From contig NZ_CP053069.1 in the NCBI RefSeq assembly GCF_013003965.1, positions 899,419 through 963,418 on the forward strand: a DNA stretch of 64,000 nucleotides. The letters are read 5' to 3'. Shown here piece by piece: positions 25,197-33,781 of the stretch. The position numbers and the translations under genes were made by a program. This DNA comes from Usitatibacter rugosus. GTDB lineage: Bacteria; Pseudomonadota; Gammaproteobacteria; Burkholderiales; Usitatibacteraceae. The notes beneath the pieces are model-generated. The model made no database searches. It worked only from the letters and a program-made list of their open reading frames with translations, and was not told where the DNA came from. The stretch's first letter is position 1; each line of letters opens with the position of its first letter.

Positions 25197-26953
25197 GCGG
25201 CGGCGCTGATCTTGAGGTTGAACAGGTTGCGCAGCGCCTCGGCATCGTGGCGGTTCGCGAATGATTGGAACGTCTCGTCGGGCGTGAGGCGATTGGCGAG
25301 ATACGCGGCGAGCATCCTGCGAATCGTTTCGGGCGCCTCGCCGGCGGGCACGTCGCGATAGACCTCGCGGGCGAGCGCCTGGTCCTCGCCACTGCCGCCG
25401 CCGACATACAGGTGATAACCCTCGATCGCCTCCTCGCCGCCGGTGTCCACCTTCGCGGCGAGCAGGCCGATGTCGCCGATGTAGTGCTGAGCGCACGAGT
25501 GGTGGCAGCCGGTGAGGTGGATGTTGACGGGCGTATCCATCGCGACGCGCGGCTCGAGGTAGTTCGCGATCGTCATCGCGTGGCCCTTGGTGTCCGAAGC
25601 CGAGAACTTGCAGCCGCGATTGCCGGTGCAGGCGACGAGCCCCGCGCGGATCGGCGTGGCCTGCCAGTCGAGACCCATGGACAGGATGTCGCGCTTCACC
25701 GCATCGATCGACTCGCGGGGAATGTTGGTGATCAGCAGGTTCTGCCAGACGGTGAGGCGGATCGATCCGTCGTAGCGCGCTGCGAGCGTGGCGATGGAAC
25801 GCATTTGCGCGGAGGTGAGCTTGCCCACGGGCAGCGAGAGGCCGACATAGAAACGGTCCGGCTGCTTCTGCGCGTGGAAACCGATGTGGCCTTCGCGCGC
25901 GACGCGCGGGCGGGCCTCGCAATCTTCCTCGGGCAGGCGGGCGAGCTTGCGGCCGAGCTTCTCCTCGACCCAGGCCATGTACTGCTCGTGCCCGACCTTG
26001 TCGATCACGTACTTCATGCGGGCCTTGAGGCGGTTGGTGCGGTCGCCGTGCTCGACGAAGACCTTCACGACGGCCTCGGCGACCTTCACGCATTCGGCGG
26101 GCGGGATGACCACGCCTTCGTCGCGCGCGAAGTCGTGGTGGCCCGTGATGCCGCCGAGTCGCATGCGGTAGTAGACGCCGGCGGGAACGGACTTGCCCTC
26201 GGGAACGCGCACCGCGTAGAAGCCGATGTCGTTGGTGTCGTCCACGCTCGACACGCGCCCGCCGCCGTCGAAGGCGATGTTGAACTTGCGGGGCAGGCCG
26301 TACATTTCGCGGTGGTTGAGGATATGGTGGTGCATCTCGCGGCACAGCGGCTGCGTGTCGATCAACTCCTGCGCGTCGATGCCCGACGTGGGCGAGCCGG
26401 TGACGTTGCGGATGTTGTCGGCGCCGGAGCCCTTCGACGTGAGGCCCAGCTCGGCCAAGCCCATCAGCAGGCCCGGCGTCTGGCTCGCCGTGATCTCGCG
26501 CAGTTGCAGGTTGGCGCGCGTGGTGACGTGCGAGTAGCCGCCCGCGTGCAGGTCGGCGAGATCGGCGAGGCCGGACATCTGGTGCGGCGAGAGCTGGCCG
26601 CCGGGAATGCGCAGGCGGCACATGAAGCTGTCCTGCGCGGGCGCCACGTAGAAGAGGCCGTGGAATTTCCACAGGAAGACGTCCGTGCCCTTGGGGAACT
26701 TGCCTTCGTCCGCCAGCTTGCGGATCTCGTCCCAGATGTCGAGGCCGTTCTTCTTCGCCTTCGCGTCCTCTTCGGCGACGAGCTTTCCGCCCGCGGCCAC
26801 GGTTCGGGCGCGGGCTTCGTCGTGGATGCGATCGGGGCCTGTTGCGGCGGGCGCCACCGGCTTGGCGCCACCCAGGTTGAGGCGCGCGATGCCCTGGCCG
26901 GCCGCGAAGCCCTCGAGGTAGCGTTTCTGCTCGGGCGTGAAGTCGTCGGTCAT
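25193..26953 (-). CDS. nirA: Siroheme-dependent nitrite reductase (NirA type)
   Basis: A 586-residue nitrite/sulfite reductase of the ferredoxin-dependent class, reducing nitrite to ammonia with siroheme and a 4Fe-4S cluster. The two half-repeats are visible. Cluster/siroheme cysteines lie in CTGNRGCKFSASDTKGHA and HLTGCHHSCAQHYIGDIGLL (about residues 440-510). The substrate-region segments TTRANLQLRE and RLTVWQNLLITNI are also clear. Start and stop overlap both neighbours by ATGA. SUMT for siroheme synthesis and a dedicated reductase lie in the same operon. Confidence 0.92.
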   Translation of the reverse strand: MTDDFTPEQKRYLEGFAAGQGIARLNLGGAKPVAPAATGPDRIHDEARARTVAAGGKLVAEEDAKAKKNGLDIWDEIRKLADEGKFPKGTDVFLWKFHGLFYVAPAQDSFMCRLRIPGGQLSPHQMSGLADLADLHAGGYSHVTTRANLQLREITASQTPGLLMGLAELGLTSKGSGADNIRNVTGSPTSGIDAQELIDTQPLCREMHHHILNHREMYGLPRKFNIAFDGGGRVSSVDDTNDIGFYAVRVPEGKSVPAGVYYRMRLGGITGHHDFARDEGVVIPPAECVKVAEAVVKVFVEHGDRTNRLKARMKYVIDKVGHEQYMAWVEEKLGRKLARLPEEDCEARPRVAREGHIGFHAQKQPDRFYVGLSLPVGKLTSAQMRSIATLAARYDGSIRLTVWQNLLITNIPRESIDAVKRDILSMGLDWQATPIRAGLVACTGNRGCKFSASDTKGHAMTIANYLEPRVAMDTPVNIHLTGCHHSCAQHYIGDIGLLAAKVDTGGEEAIEGYHLYVGGGSGEDQALAREVYRDVPAGEAPETIRRMLAAYLANRLTPDETFQSFANRHDAEALRNLFNLKISAAA

Positions 26954-28155
26954 CGCAGGAACATGAGCTCTTTGCGCAGCGGTCCGAGGCTCGCCTTGGT
27001 GCGGATCAGGTCGGCGTAGCGGCTGGCTCCTGCGCTGTCGCCGACGAGGATGCCGCCCACGAGGCGGTCGTCTTCGAGAACGAGGCGGCGGTAGATGCCG
27101 TTCACGGGATCGCGCAGCACCTGGCTCTGGCGGCGCGGGGCGTCGGAGAGGTCGCCGGCGGAGAAGACGTCGATGCCGGTGACTTTGAGGTGCGTGGATT
27201 GCGTGGAGCCGGAATAGTAGTGGCTGCCCACGCCGGCCAGGTGCGTGGCGCATACCTTGGCCATGTCGTAGAGCGGTTGCACCAGGCCGTAGCAGGTGCC
27301 GCGATGGCGCACGCACTCGCCCACCGCGTAGATGCGTGGGTCGTAGGTGAGCAGCGTGTCGTCGACGACGATGCCGCGATCGACGCGTAGGCCTGCTGCG
27401 CCGGCGAGCGCGGTGTCGGGGCGGATTCCCACGGCCATCACCACGAGGTCCGCGGGGAGGCTGATGGGATCGGCACCGGTACGCTGGATGGTGACGCTGC
27501 GCGCGCTGCGGTCGCCCTCGATGGCGAGCGTCTGCGCACCGAGATGGAAACGGATGCCGCGCGACTCGAGCTTGCGCTGCACGACGGCTGCGGCGGCTTC
27601 GTCGAGCTGGCGCTCCATCACCCACGGCATCACGTGGACGACGTCGACTTCCATGCCGCGCGTGCGCAGGCCGCTCGCCGCTTCGAGGCCGAGGAGCCCA
27701 CCCCCGATCACGACCGCACGTGGATAGACCTCCGAGGCACGGATCATCGCCTCGGTGTCGGCGAGGTCGCGATACGTGGCCACGCCCTCGAGCTCCGCAC
27801 CGGGGATGGGCAATCGAACAGGACGCGATCCGGTTGCGAGGAGCAGGGTGTCGTACGGCGTACGCACGCCGTCATCCGTCACGATCTCGCGCGGCCCGCG
27901 CAGGATCGCGGTCGCCTTGCGCCCGAGCTTGAGCCGGATGCCGTGGCGCGTGTACCACTCCGCGCCCTGGAGCTGCAGCTCTTCCTTCGTCATCTCGCCG
28001 GCAAGCACCGGCGACAGGAGAATGCGGTTGTAGCCCGGCACCGGCTCCGCGCCGATCACCGTCACGTCGTGTCGCCCAGGCGCGATCGCCATGAGGTGCT
28101 CCAGCGTCCTCGCGGCCGCCATGCCGTGCCCGACGACGACGAGGCGCGGCTTCAT
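26950..28155 (-). CDS. FAD-dependent NAD(P)H oxidoreductase (NirB N-terminal-like)
   Basis: A 401-residue two-dinucleotide-fold flavoprotein. The FAD motif GHGMAAARTLEHL is at about residues 9-21, the NAD(P) motif VIGGGLLGLEAASGL at about 149-163, and FAD-binding IYAVGECVRHRG at about 277. It resembles the N-terminal half of NADH-nitrite reductase NirB, which regenerates reduced flavin for nitrite or nitrate reduction. With NasA and NirA it probably feeds electrons to NasA, as NasC/NasB-like reductases do. It overlaps SUMT upstream by ATGA, at a point where the SUMT end is made of REPIN sequence. Confidence 0.87.
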   Translation of the reverse strand: MKPRLVVVGHGMAAARTLEHLMAIAPGRHDVTVIGAEPVPGYNRILLSPVLAGEMTKEELQLQGAEWYTRHGIRLKLGRKATAILRGPREIVTDDGVRTPYDTLLLATGSRPVRLPIPGAELEGVATYRDLADTEAMIRASEVYPRAVVIGGGLLGLEAASGLRTRGMEVDVVHVMPWVMERQLDEAAAAVVQRKLESRGIRFHLGAQTLAIEGDRSARSVTIQRTGADPISLPADLVVMAVGIRPDTALAGAAGLRVDRGIVVDDTLLTYDPRIYAVGECVRHRGTCYGLVQPLYDMAKVCATHLAGVGSHYYSGSTQSTHLKVTGIDVFSAGDLSDAPRRQSQVLRDPVNGIYRRLVLEDDRLVGGILVGDSAGASRYADLIRTKASLGPLRKELMFLR

Positions 28156-28943
28156 GCGGCGCTCCGGGGAATAAAGGGGTCAGACCACTTTATTGCTTGG
28201 TATTGGGCAATAAGGTGGTCTGACCCCTTTATTCCCATGCTCACAACCTCACCGACGACGATCAACGCCGGTGCCGAGAGACCCTCGGTGTCGATCGGAA
28301 GCCGATCCAACGTGGTGACGACCGAGACCTGCGACGGCAACGTCCCGTTCGCGATCGCGCACGCGGGCGTATTGGGCGAGAGGCCGCCAGCGACGAGGCC
28401 TTTCGAGATCGCGTCGACGGCGTTCAAGCCCATGTAGAAGACGAGCGTGCCGCCGACGCGGGCGAGCGCCGCGTAGTCGGGGCCGCTTCCGTCGCGCGTG
28501 TGGGCTGTCACGAAGGTCACGCTGCGGGAGACCTCGCGATGCGTGACCGGAATGCCGAGGGCGGCGGGCACGGCGCAGCCCGCGGTGATGCCGGAGACCA
28601 CTTCGACGTCGATTCCTGCAGCGCGCAGGGCCAGCACCTCCTCGCCACCGCGGCCGAAGACGAAGGGATCGCCGCCCTTCACGCGGCCGACAATCGCGCC
28701 GGCTCGTGCGTAGCGGATCATCGCGCGCTCGATGAATTCTTGTGGCGTCGACTTGCAACGCGCGCGCTTGCCCACCGCGATGAACCGCGCATCGGGGCGC
28801 GCGTGCGCAAGAACGGCGGGATTCGCGAGGTCGTCCACGAACAGCACGTCGCATTCCCCGAGCGCGCGCACCGCCTTCAGCGTGAGCAGCTCGGGATCGC
28901 CCGGGCCGGCGCCGATCAGCCAGGCTTTGCCGGGGCGCTTCAT
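28152..28943 (-). CDS. cobA: Uroporphyrinogen-III C-methyltransferase (SUMT), with REPIN-encoded tail
   Basis: A 263-residue SAM-dependent methyltransferase making precorrin-2 for siroheme, needed by NirA. Visible are IGAGPGDPELLTLKA, the VKGGDPFVFGRGGEE segment, GITAGCAVPAALGIPVTHR and the end APALIVVGEVV. At that point REPIN 2 begins. About 22 residues (IKGSDHLIAQYQAIKWSDPF and Ile-Pro) are its direct translation, after which Arg-Ser-Ala-Ala and an ATGA overlap with the next gene remain. The insertion stayed in frame and preserved coupling. The native family ends near this point, so function is probably intact. Confidence 0.9.
   Translation of the reverse strand: MKRPGKAWLIGAGPGDPELLTLKAVRALGECDVLFVDDLANPAVLAHARPDARFIAVGKRARCKSTPQEFIERAMIRYARAGAIVGRVKGGDPFVFGRGGEEVLALRAAGIDVEVVSGITAGCAVPAALGIPVTHREVSRSVTFVTAHTRDGSGPDYAALARVGGTLVFYMGLNAVDAISKGLVAGGLSPNTPACAIANGTLPSQVSVVTTLDRLPIDTEGLSAPALIVVGEVVSMGIKGSDHLIAQYQAIKWSDPFIPRSAA
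28167..28236. repeat. REPIN palindrome 2 (inside cobA 3' end)
   Basis: Arms of 30 bp starting GGGAATAAAGGGGTCAGACC and ending TTATTGC, around a 10-bp loop; one mismatch between arms. It is the only copy translated through: the cobA frame runs across both arms without a stop. Confidence 0.9.
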
Positions 28944-31660
28944 GCGGCGACCGCCTCGCGCTTGCGTGCCGAGCAGAGGCGCTTCAGCGCGGGCACGCAC
29001 GAGCCGCACCCGGTGCCGCACTTGAGCGTGGACTGGAGCGCGGCGAGGTCGAGGCCTGCTTCGATGCCCTCGGCAACGCGCGCTTCGGGAACGTCGTGGC
29101 AGGTGCAGAGGATGCGACCGCGAGAGGCGGCGCCCTCGGGTGCCACGGCGCTCGGCGCGAGGAGTTGATAGCCGAGCCCCGCGACGTTGGTGCCCTGCGT
29201 GATGAGATCGACGAGCCACTCGCTGCCCGTGCTTTCACCCAGCAGGCGCACGGCCGCGAGGCGCGTGCCCAGGCGGCGTGCGACGCGAGAGAAGCCGGCG
29301 CTGCGATCGTCGTACGAGAGACCGCCCCGGGTCGCGGGGAATCCGAACACGCGATCGACCTGCGCCACGAGATGCTCCGGGATCGCGTTCGCGCACGCGG
29401 CGCGCAGGATCACCGCGGGATACTCACCGCCCGCGAGCCCGCAACTCGCGTAGGCGAAGCGATCGAGCAGCGGTGCCAGCGCGGCGAGGGCCCGGTCCGG
29501 ATCCGCGACGACGCCCATCGCGAGCAGCGCATGCGGAAGCACGACGCCTTCGACCTCGGCGATCGCGTGCTTCAGCTCCGGTTGAAACGAATGCGGGTCG
29601 TAGCGGGAGATGGTGAGCGCGTTGACGCCGCCGCCCGCGAGGAACCGCCCGCCCCAGTGCATCGGGATGAAGAGATCGCCGCGCCGCACCTCGTCGCTCG
29701 AGCGCGCGCGGAGCGTGAGCGTGCCCCGCGGGCCGCGAACCCTCACCAGCGCGCCGTCCTCGACGCCCCGCGTGGCGAGGTCCTCGGGATGCATCGTGAC
29801 GCGCGGCTCGGGCTCGTGATCGTGCAGCGACGCGGCGCGGCCGGTGCGGGTCATGCCGTGCCACTGGTCGCGCAGCCGCCCGGTCGTGAGGCGCAGCGGA
29901 AAGAGCTCGGTCGGCACTTCGGCGGGCGCGGTGTAGCCGGCGACGTGGAAGCGGGCGCGGCCGCTCGCCGTCGGGAAACGACCTTCGGTGTAGAGGCGGG
30001 CCAGACCCTCGGCAGCGCCTTCGGGAAACGGCCATTGCTGCGGGCCGCGCTCCTCGATCACGGCATACGAGAGTCCCGTGATGTCGAGATCGCGGCCGCG
30101 CGTGGTCTCGCAATGCTCGGCGAAGACCTCCTCGGCGCTCGTGTACGGGAACAGCCGTTCACCGTCGCGGCCGAGCTGGTGGCCGAGACGGTGCGCGAAA
30201 TCGCACGCGATCTCCCAGTCGGCGCGCGCCTCGCCGGGGGGCGCCACCGCGGCACGCACGCGCGAGATGCGCCGCTCGGAATTGGTGACCGTGCCTTCCT
30301 TCTCACCCCACGTGGCCGCGGGCAGCAGCACGTCGGCGAAGCGCGCGGTCTCGATGTCGGCGTAGCAATCCTGCAGCACCACCAGTTCGGCCCGGGCGAG
30401 GGCCGCGCGCACGAGCGCCTGGTCCGGCATCGACTGGGCGGGGTTGGTGCACGCGATCCACACGCAGCGCACCGTGCCTTCGTTCAGCGCCTCGAAGAGC
30501 TCCACCGCCGTCTTCCCGCGCTTGTCGGGAACGGACTTCACGCCCCAGAGCTTCGCGACCTCTTCGCGATGAGCCGCATTGGAGAGATCGCGATGCGCGG
30601 AGAGCAGGTTCGCCATGCCACCCACTTCGCGTCCGCCCATCGCATTGGGCTGGCCCGTGAGCGAGAACGGCCCCGCGCCCGGCCGGCCAATCTGCCCGGT
30701 GGCGAGATGGAGGTTCACGAGCGTCGCGTTCTTGTCGGTGCCGGAGGTGGACTGGTTCAGGCCCTGGCAGTAGAGCGAAAGCGTCGGTCCCTCGGCGAAC
30801 CAGCGGGCCGCGAGACGAATGTCGTCGGCCGAAATCTCGCAGACTCCCGCGGCCCATTCCGGCGTGCATGCGGAGAGCTCGCGCTCGAGCGGTTCGAATC
30901 CTTCGGTGTGCGCCTCGATGTAGCCGCGATCGACGCGCTTCTCGGCAAGCAGCACGTGCAGCATTGCGTTGAAGAGCGCGACGTCGGTGCCGGGCGCGAT
31001 CGCGAGATGGAGATCGGCTTCGGCGGCCGTATCCGTACGCCGCGGGTCGACGACGATGGTCTTCAGGTCCGGGCGCTTGCGGCGGGCTTCCTCGATGCGG
31101 CGGTAGAGGACCGGATGCGCGAACGCCATGTTGGAGCCCGCGATGAAGAGGCAGGCCGCGTGGTCGAGATCCTCGTAGCAAGCGGGCGGCGCGTCGGCGC
31201 CGAGCGTGGCCTTGTAGCCCGCGACCGCCGACGACATGCAAAGCCGCGAGTTCGTGTCGACGTTGTTGGTGCCGATCAGGCCCTTCGCGAGCTTGTTGAA
31301 GACGTAGTAGTCCTCGGTGAGGAGCTGGCCCGAAATGTAGAAGGCGACGCTGTCCGGGCCATGCCGCTCGATCGAGCCCGCGAAACGGTCGGCGATGTGG
31401 TCGAGGGCTACGTCCCAGGAGACGGGGACGCGAGGCTCGCCGCGCGAAGCGCGCACTTGCGGTTGCAGCAGACGCGAGGAGCGCGAGAGCGTCTTCGGCA
31501 GAGCGAGGCCCTTGCTGCAGAGCTTGCCGAAGTTGGCGGGATGCGTCTCATCTCCCGCGACGGCGGTGATGTGGCCCGCCGCATGCGAGATGCGAACGCC
31601 GCATCCCACACCGCAATACGGGCAGGTGCTGCGAACCTCGCCGGCGTCGCTCGCGCCCAA
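28940..31660 (-). CDS. nasA: Assimilatory nitrate reductase, molybdopterin catalytic subunit
   Basis: A roughly 906-residue enzyme reducing nitrate to nitrite in the cytoplasm. The N-terminal 4Fe-4S motif CPYCGVGC with a later CSKGLALPK is followed by molybdopterin-guanine dinucleotide segments: TNNVDTNSRLCMSSAVAGY, LSLYCQGLNQSTSGTDKNA, and the GQIGRPGAGPFSLTGQPNAMGGREVGG segment. The C-terminus has a BFD-like 2Fe-2S domain (CTCHDVPEA, CGTGCGSCVP), the usual electron entry site in NasA. No ATG lies near the expected start. TTG 31660, 6 bp after the globin stop, gives the normal 16 residues before the first Cys. CTG 31669 is an alternative. Confidence 0.92.
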   Translation of the reverse strand: MGASDAGEVRSTCPYCGVGCGVRISHAAGHITAVAGDETHPANFGKLCSKGLALPKTLSRSSRLLQPQVRASRGEPRVPVSWDVALDHIADRFAGSIERHGPDSVAFYISGQLLTEDYYVFNKLAKGLIGTNNVDTNSRLCMSSAVAGYKATLGADAPPACYEDLDHAACLFIAGSNMAFAHPVLYRRIEEARRKRPDLKTIVVDPRRTDTAAEADLHLAIAPGTDVALFNAMLHVLLAEKRVDRGYIEAHTEGFEPLERELSACTPEWAAGVCEISADDIRLAARWFAEGPTLSLYCQGLNQSTSGTDKNATLVNLHLATGQIGRPGAGPFSLTGQPNAMGGREVGGMANLLSAHRDLSNAAHREEVAKLWGVKSVPDKRGKTAVELFEALNEGTVRCVWIACTNPAQSMPDQALVRAALARAELVVLQDCYADIETARFADVLLPAATWGEKEGTVTNSERRISRVRAAVAPPGEARADWEIACDFAHRLGHQLGRDGERLFPYTSAEEVFAEHCETTRGRDLDITGLSYAVIEERGPQQWPFPEGAAEGLARLYTEGRFPTASGRARFHVAGYTAPAEVPTELFPLRLTTGRLRDQWHGMTRTGRAASLHDHEPEPRVTMHPEDLATRGVEDGALVRVRGPRGTLTLRARSSDEVRRGDLFIPMHWGGRFLAGGGVNALTISRYDPHSFQPELKHAIAEVEGVVLPHALLAMGVVADPDRALAALAPLLDRFAYASCGLAGGEYPAVILRAACANAIPEHLVAQVDRVFGFPATRGGLSYDDRSAGFSRVARRLGTRLAAVRLLGESTGSEWLVDLITQGTNVAGLGYQLLAPSAVAPEGAASRGRILCTCHDVPEARVAEGIEAGLDLAALQSTLKCGTGCGSCVPALKRLCSARKREAVAA

Positions 31661-31665
31661 GGTGA

Positions 31666-32082
31666 TCAGGCGGCCGCTTTCGCCGCGGCCGACTTCATCA
31701 CGCCGGCCAGCGTGACGTACGTCTCGGTCCATGCCTGCTTCACCTCCGGCGTGAACGCGGTGCCCAGGCCCTGCTCGAGTGTCCAGAGGAGGGCCGTGGC
31801 CACGGTGTCGTAGTCCTTGTCCTCGACACCATAGCCAACGTGGCGGCGGCCGAGGTCTTCTACCGCGGGGATGAGCGCACCGAGATCCTCGAGGCCGCCG
31901 ACCGCGACGCCGATCATCTTCATCAGCTTCTCGCCCTGCGAAGCGATATCGGCCTTGAAGAGCGGGCGCAGTTCCGGGTCCAGCTCGAAGAGCTTGCCGT
32001 AGAAGAGCGCGGCGGCGGTGGGCGCGATCGGAACCACCTTCGCCCACGTGGTCTGCACCAACGCGACTTGGCTCGGAGTCAT
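31666..32082 (-). CDS. Single-domain globin in the nitrate operon
   Basis: A 138-residue heme globin starting MTPSQVALVQTTWAKV, with CD region LFYGKLFELDPELRPLF and proximal-His segment DLGRRHVGYGVEDKDYDTV. ATG 32082 has a strong ribosome site (AGGAGGG). It lies between the transporter ATPase gene (whose stop it almost touches) and nasA, so it is made only with the nitrate-assimilation proteins. The probable role is removal of NO formed from nitrite, or protection of NasA/NirA from oxygen or NO. It is a paralogue of the globin at 19033. Confidence 0.9.
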   Translation of the reverse strand: MTPSQVALVQTTWAKVVPIAPTAAALFYGKLFELDPELRPLFKADIASQGEKLMKMIGVAVGGLEDLGALIPAVEDLGRRHVGYGVEDKDYDTVATALLWTLEQGLGTAFTPEVKQAWTETYVTLAGVMKSAAAKAAA

Positions 32083-32083
32083 G

Positions 32084-32881
32084 TCAGGCAGCCCTCCTGG
32101 CTTGGCGGTCGTAGAGGAATTCGAGCACCTCGCGGCGGCACTCGATGTAGCGGGGATTCGTGGCGAGGGCGAGGCGCTCGCGCGGACGCGGAAGACCAAC
32201 CTCGAGGATGCCGCCGATAGTCGCCGCCGGTCCGTTGGTCATCATCACGATGCGATCGGAGAGGAGCACCGCTTCGTCCACGTCGTGCGTGACCATCACG
32301 ACCGTGCTGCCGGTCGTGGCGACGATGCCCATCAGCTCGTCCTGCAGGTGGGCACGCGTCAACGCATCGAGCGCGCCGAACGGTTCGTCGAGGAGCAGCA
32401 TCTTCGGCTCCATCGCCAGCGCGCGCGCGATGCCCACGCGCTGTTTCATGCCGCCGGAGATCTCCTCGGGATGCTTCTGCGCCGCATGCTCGAGGTGCAC
32501 GAGCTCGAGCGCCTTCATCGTGCGTTCCTGCAGCTTCGCCTTCGGCTCCTTGCCGCCGAACACGCGCTCGACCGCGAGGTACACGTTGCCCGCGCAGGTG
32601 AGCCACGGCAGCAGCGAGTGGTTCTGGAACACCACGCCGCGCTCGGGACCCGGGCCGCCGATCTCCTTGTTGGCGAGGATGAGGTGACCCTGCGTCGGCA
32701 TCAGGAGGCCGGCCACCAGGTTCAGCAGCGTGGACTTCCCGCAACCGGAATGCCCGATCAGCGAGACGAACTCGCCCTGGCGCACGACGAGGTCGATCTC
32801 GCGCAGCGCCTCGAAGCGCACGCCGCGCTTCTCGAAGGCCATGCCGACTTGCTCGACCTGCAGGTATTTGTCCGCGCTCAT
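32084..32881 (-). CDS. Nitrate ABC transporter ATP-binding protein (NrtC/NrtD, NasD type)
   Basis: A 265-residue ABC ATPase: Walker A GHSGCGKST, Q-loop VFQNHSLLPWLT, signature ISGGMKQRVGIARAL, Walker B MLLLDEPFGALD, H-loop VMVTHDVDEA. The FQNHSLLPWLT loop and the long segment before the signature are typical of nitrate/sulfonate/taurine importers. It lacks the C-terminal substrate-binding extension found in cyanobacterial NrtC. Overlaps the permease gene by ATGA. Confidence 0.9.
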   Translation of the reverse strand: MSADKYLQVEQVGMAFEKRGVRFEALREIDLVVRQGEFVSLIGHSGCGKSTLLNLVAGLLMPTQGHLILANKEIGGPGPERGVVFQNHSLLPWLTCAGNVYLAVERVFGGKEPKAKLQERTMKALELVHLEHAAQKHPEEISGGMKQRVGIARALAMEPKMLLLDEPFGALDALTRAHLQDELMGIVATTGSTVVMVTHDVDEAVLLSDRIVMMTNGPAATIGGILEVGLPRPRERLALATNPRYIECRREVLEFLYDRQARRAA

Positions 32882-33771
32882 GCGTTCACCCCGTGGCTGA
32901 AGCGTTTCGCGATGAAGACCAGCATCTGCTCGAGCGCGAGCCCGACGATGCCGATGACGAAGATGGCGATGAGGATGTGGTCGACCTTGAGGTTGTTCCA
33001 CTCGTCCCACACCCAGAAGCCGATACCGACACCGCCGGTGAGCATCTCCGCGGCGACGATCACCAGCCAAGCGACGCCAATCGAGAGGCGCACGCCGGTG
33101 AGCATGTATGGCAGCACCGCGGGGAAGAGGATCTTCGTGAAGATCTTCCACTCGGAGAGGTTCAGCACGCGCGCGACGTTGAGGTAGTCCTGCGGGATCT
33201 GGCGCACGCCCACGGCGGTGTTCACGATCATCGGCCAGAGCGAGCAGATGAAGATCACGTAGATCGCCGCGGGGTCGGCCTTCTTGAAGAGCAGCAGGCC
33301 GATGGGCAGCCACGCGAGCGGCGACACGGGCTTCAGCAGCGCGATGATCGGGGCGGCCATGTCGGAGAGGAAACGGAAGCGTCCGATGGCGAAGCCGAGC
33401 GGAATGCCCACGGCCGCCGCGGCCCCGAAGCCGATGGCCACGCGTCCCAACGAGGTGAGGATGTTCCAGCCGATGCCCTGGTCGTTCGGCCCGTTCTTGT
33501 AGAACGGGTTCGAGAAGAGCACGACGGCTTCCTTGAACACCGACAACGGATCGGGGATACGGCCGAACTTCGCGACGAACGCCCAGAGCGCCACGAAGAC
33601 CACGAGGCCGGTGGTCATCGCGATCACTTGCACCACCCAAGCAGGCGGGGGCTTCCGCGGCGCCGGCAGGGGGATCGCGTCGGCTCGCGCGATCGGTCCC
33701 GGGCCGGGCACCGTGACCTTCACTTTCAAAGCGGACGGGTGTGCGACGACCACTCGGCTCACTGCGCTCAT
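32878..33771 (-). CDS. Nitrate ABC transporter permease (NrtB type)
   Basis: A 297-residue inner-membrane permease with six predicted helices after a proline-rich cytoplasmic N-terminus (about residues 1-45). The EAA-type coupling loop is seen in NVARVLNLSEWKIFTKILFPAVLPYMLTG (about 195-223). SPLAWLPIGLLLF and GFWVWDEWNNL are characteristic of the NrtB/NasE group. It pairs with the adjacent ATPase and the Tat-exported binding protein. Confidence 0.9.
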   Translation of the reverse strand: MSAVSRVVVAHPSALKVKVTVPGPGPIARADAIPLPAPRKPPPAWVVQVIAMTTGLVVFVALWAFVAKFGRIPDPLSVFKEAVVLFSNPFYKNGPNDQGIGWNILTSLGRVAIGFGAAAAVGIPLGFAIGRFRFLSDMAAPIIALLKPVSPLAWLPIGLLLFKKADPAAIYVIFICSLWPMIVNTAVGVRQIPQDYLNVARVLNLSEWKIFTKILFPAVLPYMLTGVRLSIGVAWLVIVAAEMLTGGVGIGFWVWDEWNNLKVDHILIAIFVIGIVGLALEQMLVFIAKRFSHGVNA

Positions 33772-33781
33772 CGGGACCTCC

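Noticed and set aside
28167-28236. REPINs as simple transcription terminators
   Set aside because: They can form hairpins, but they lack T-runs, share a fixed core and lie inside operons (cobA, nasT), so they are repeats first. A termination role is not excluded for copies between convergent genes.
29096-31813. 905-codon open frame antisense to nasA
   Set aside because: Same codon-shadow effect; no start context and no recognisable domain, while nasA is unmistakable.
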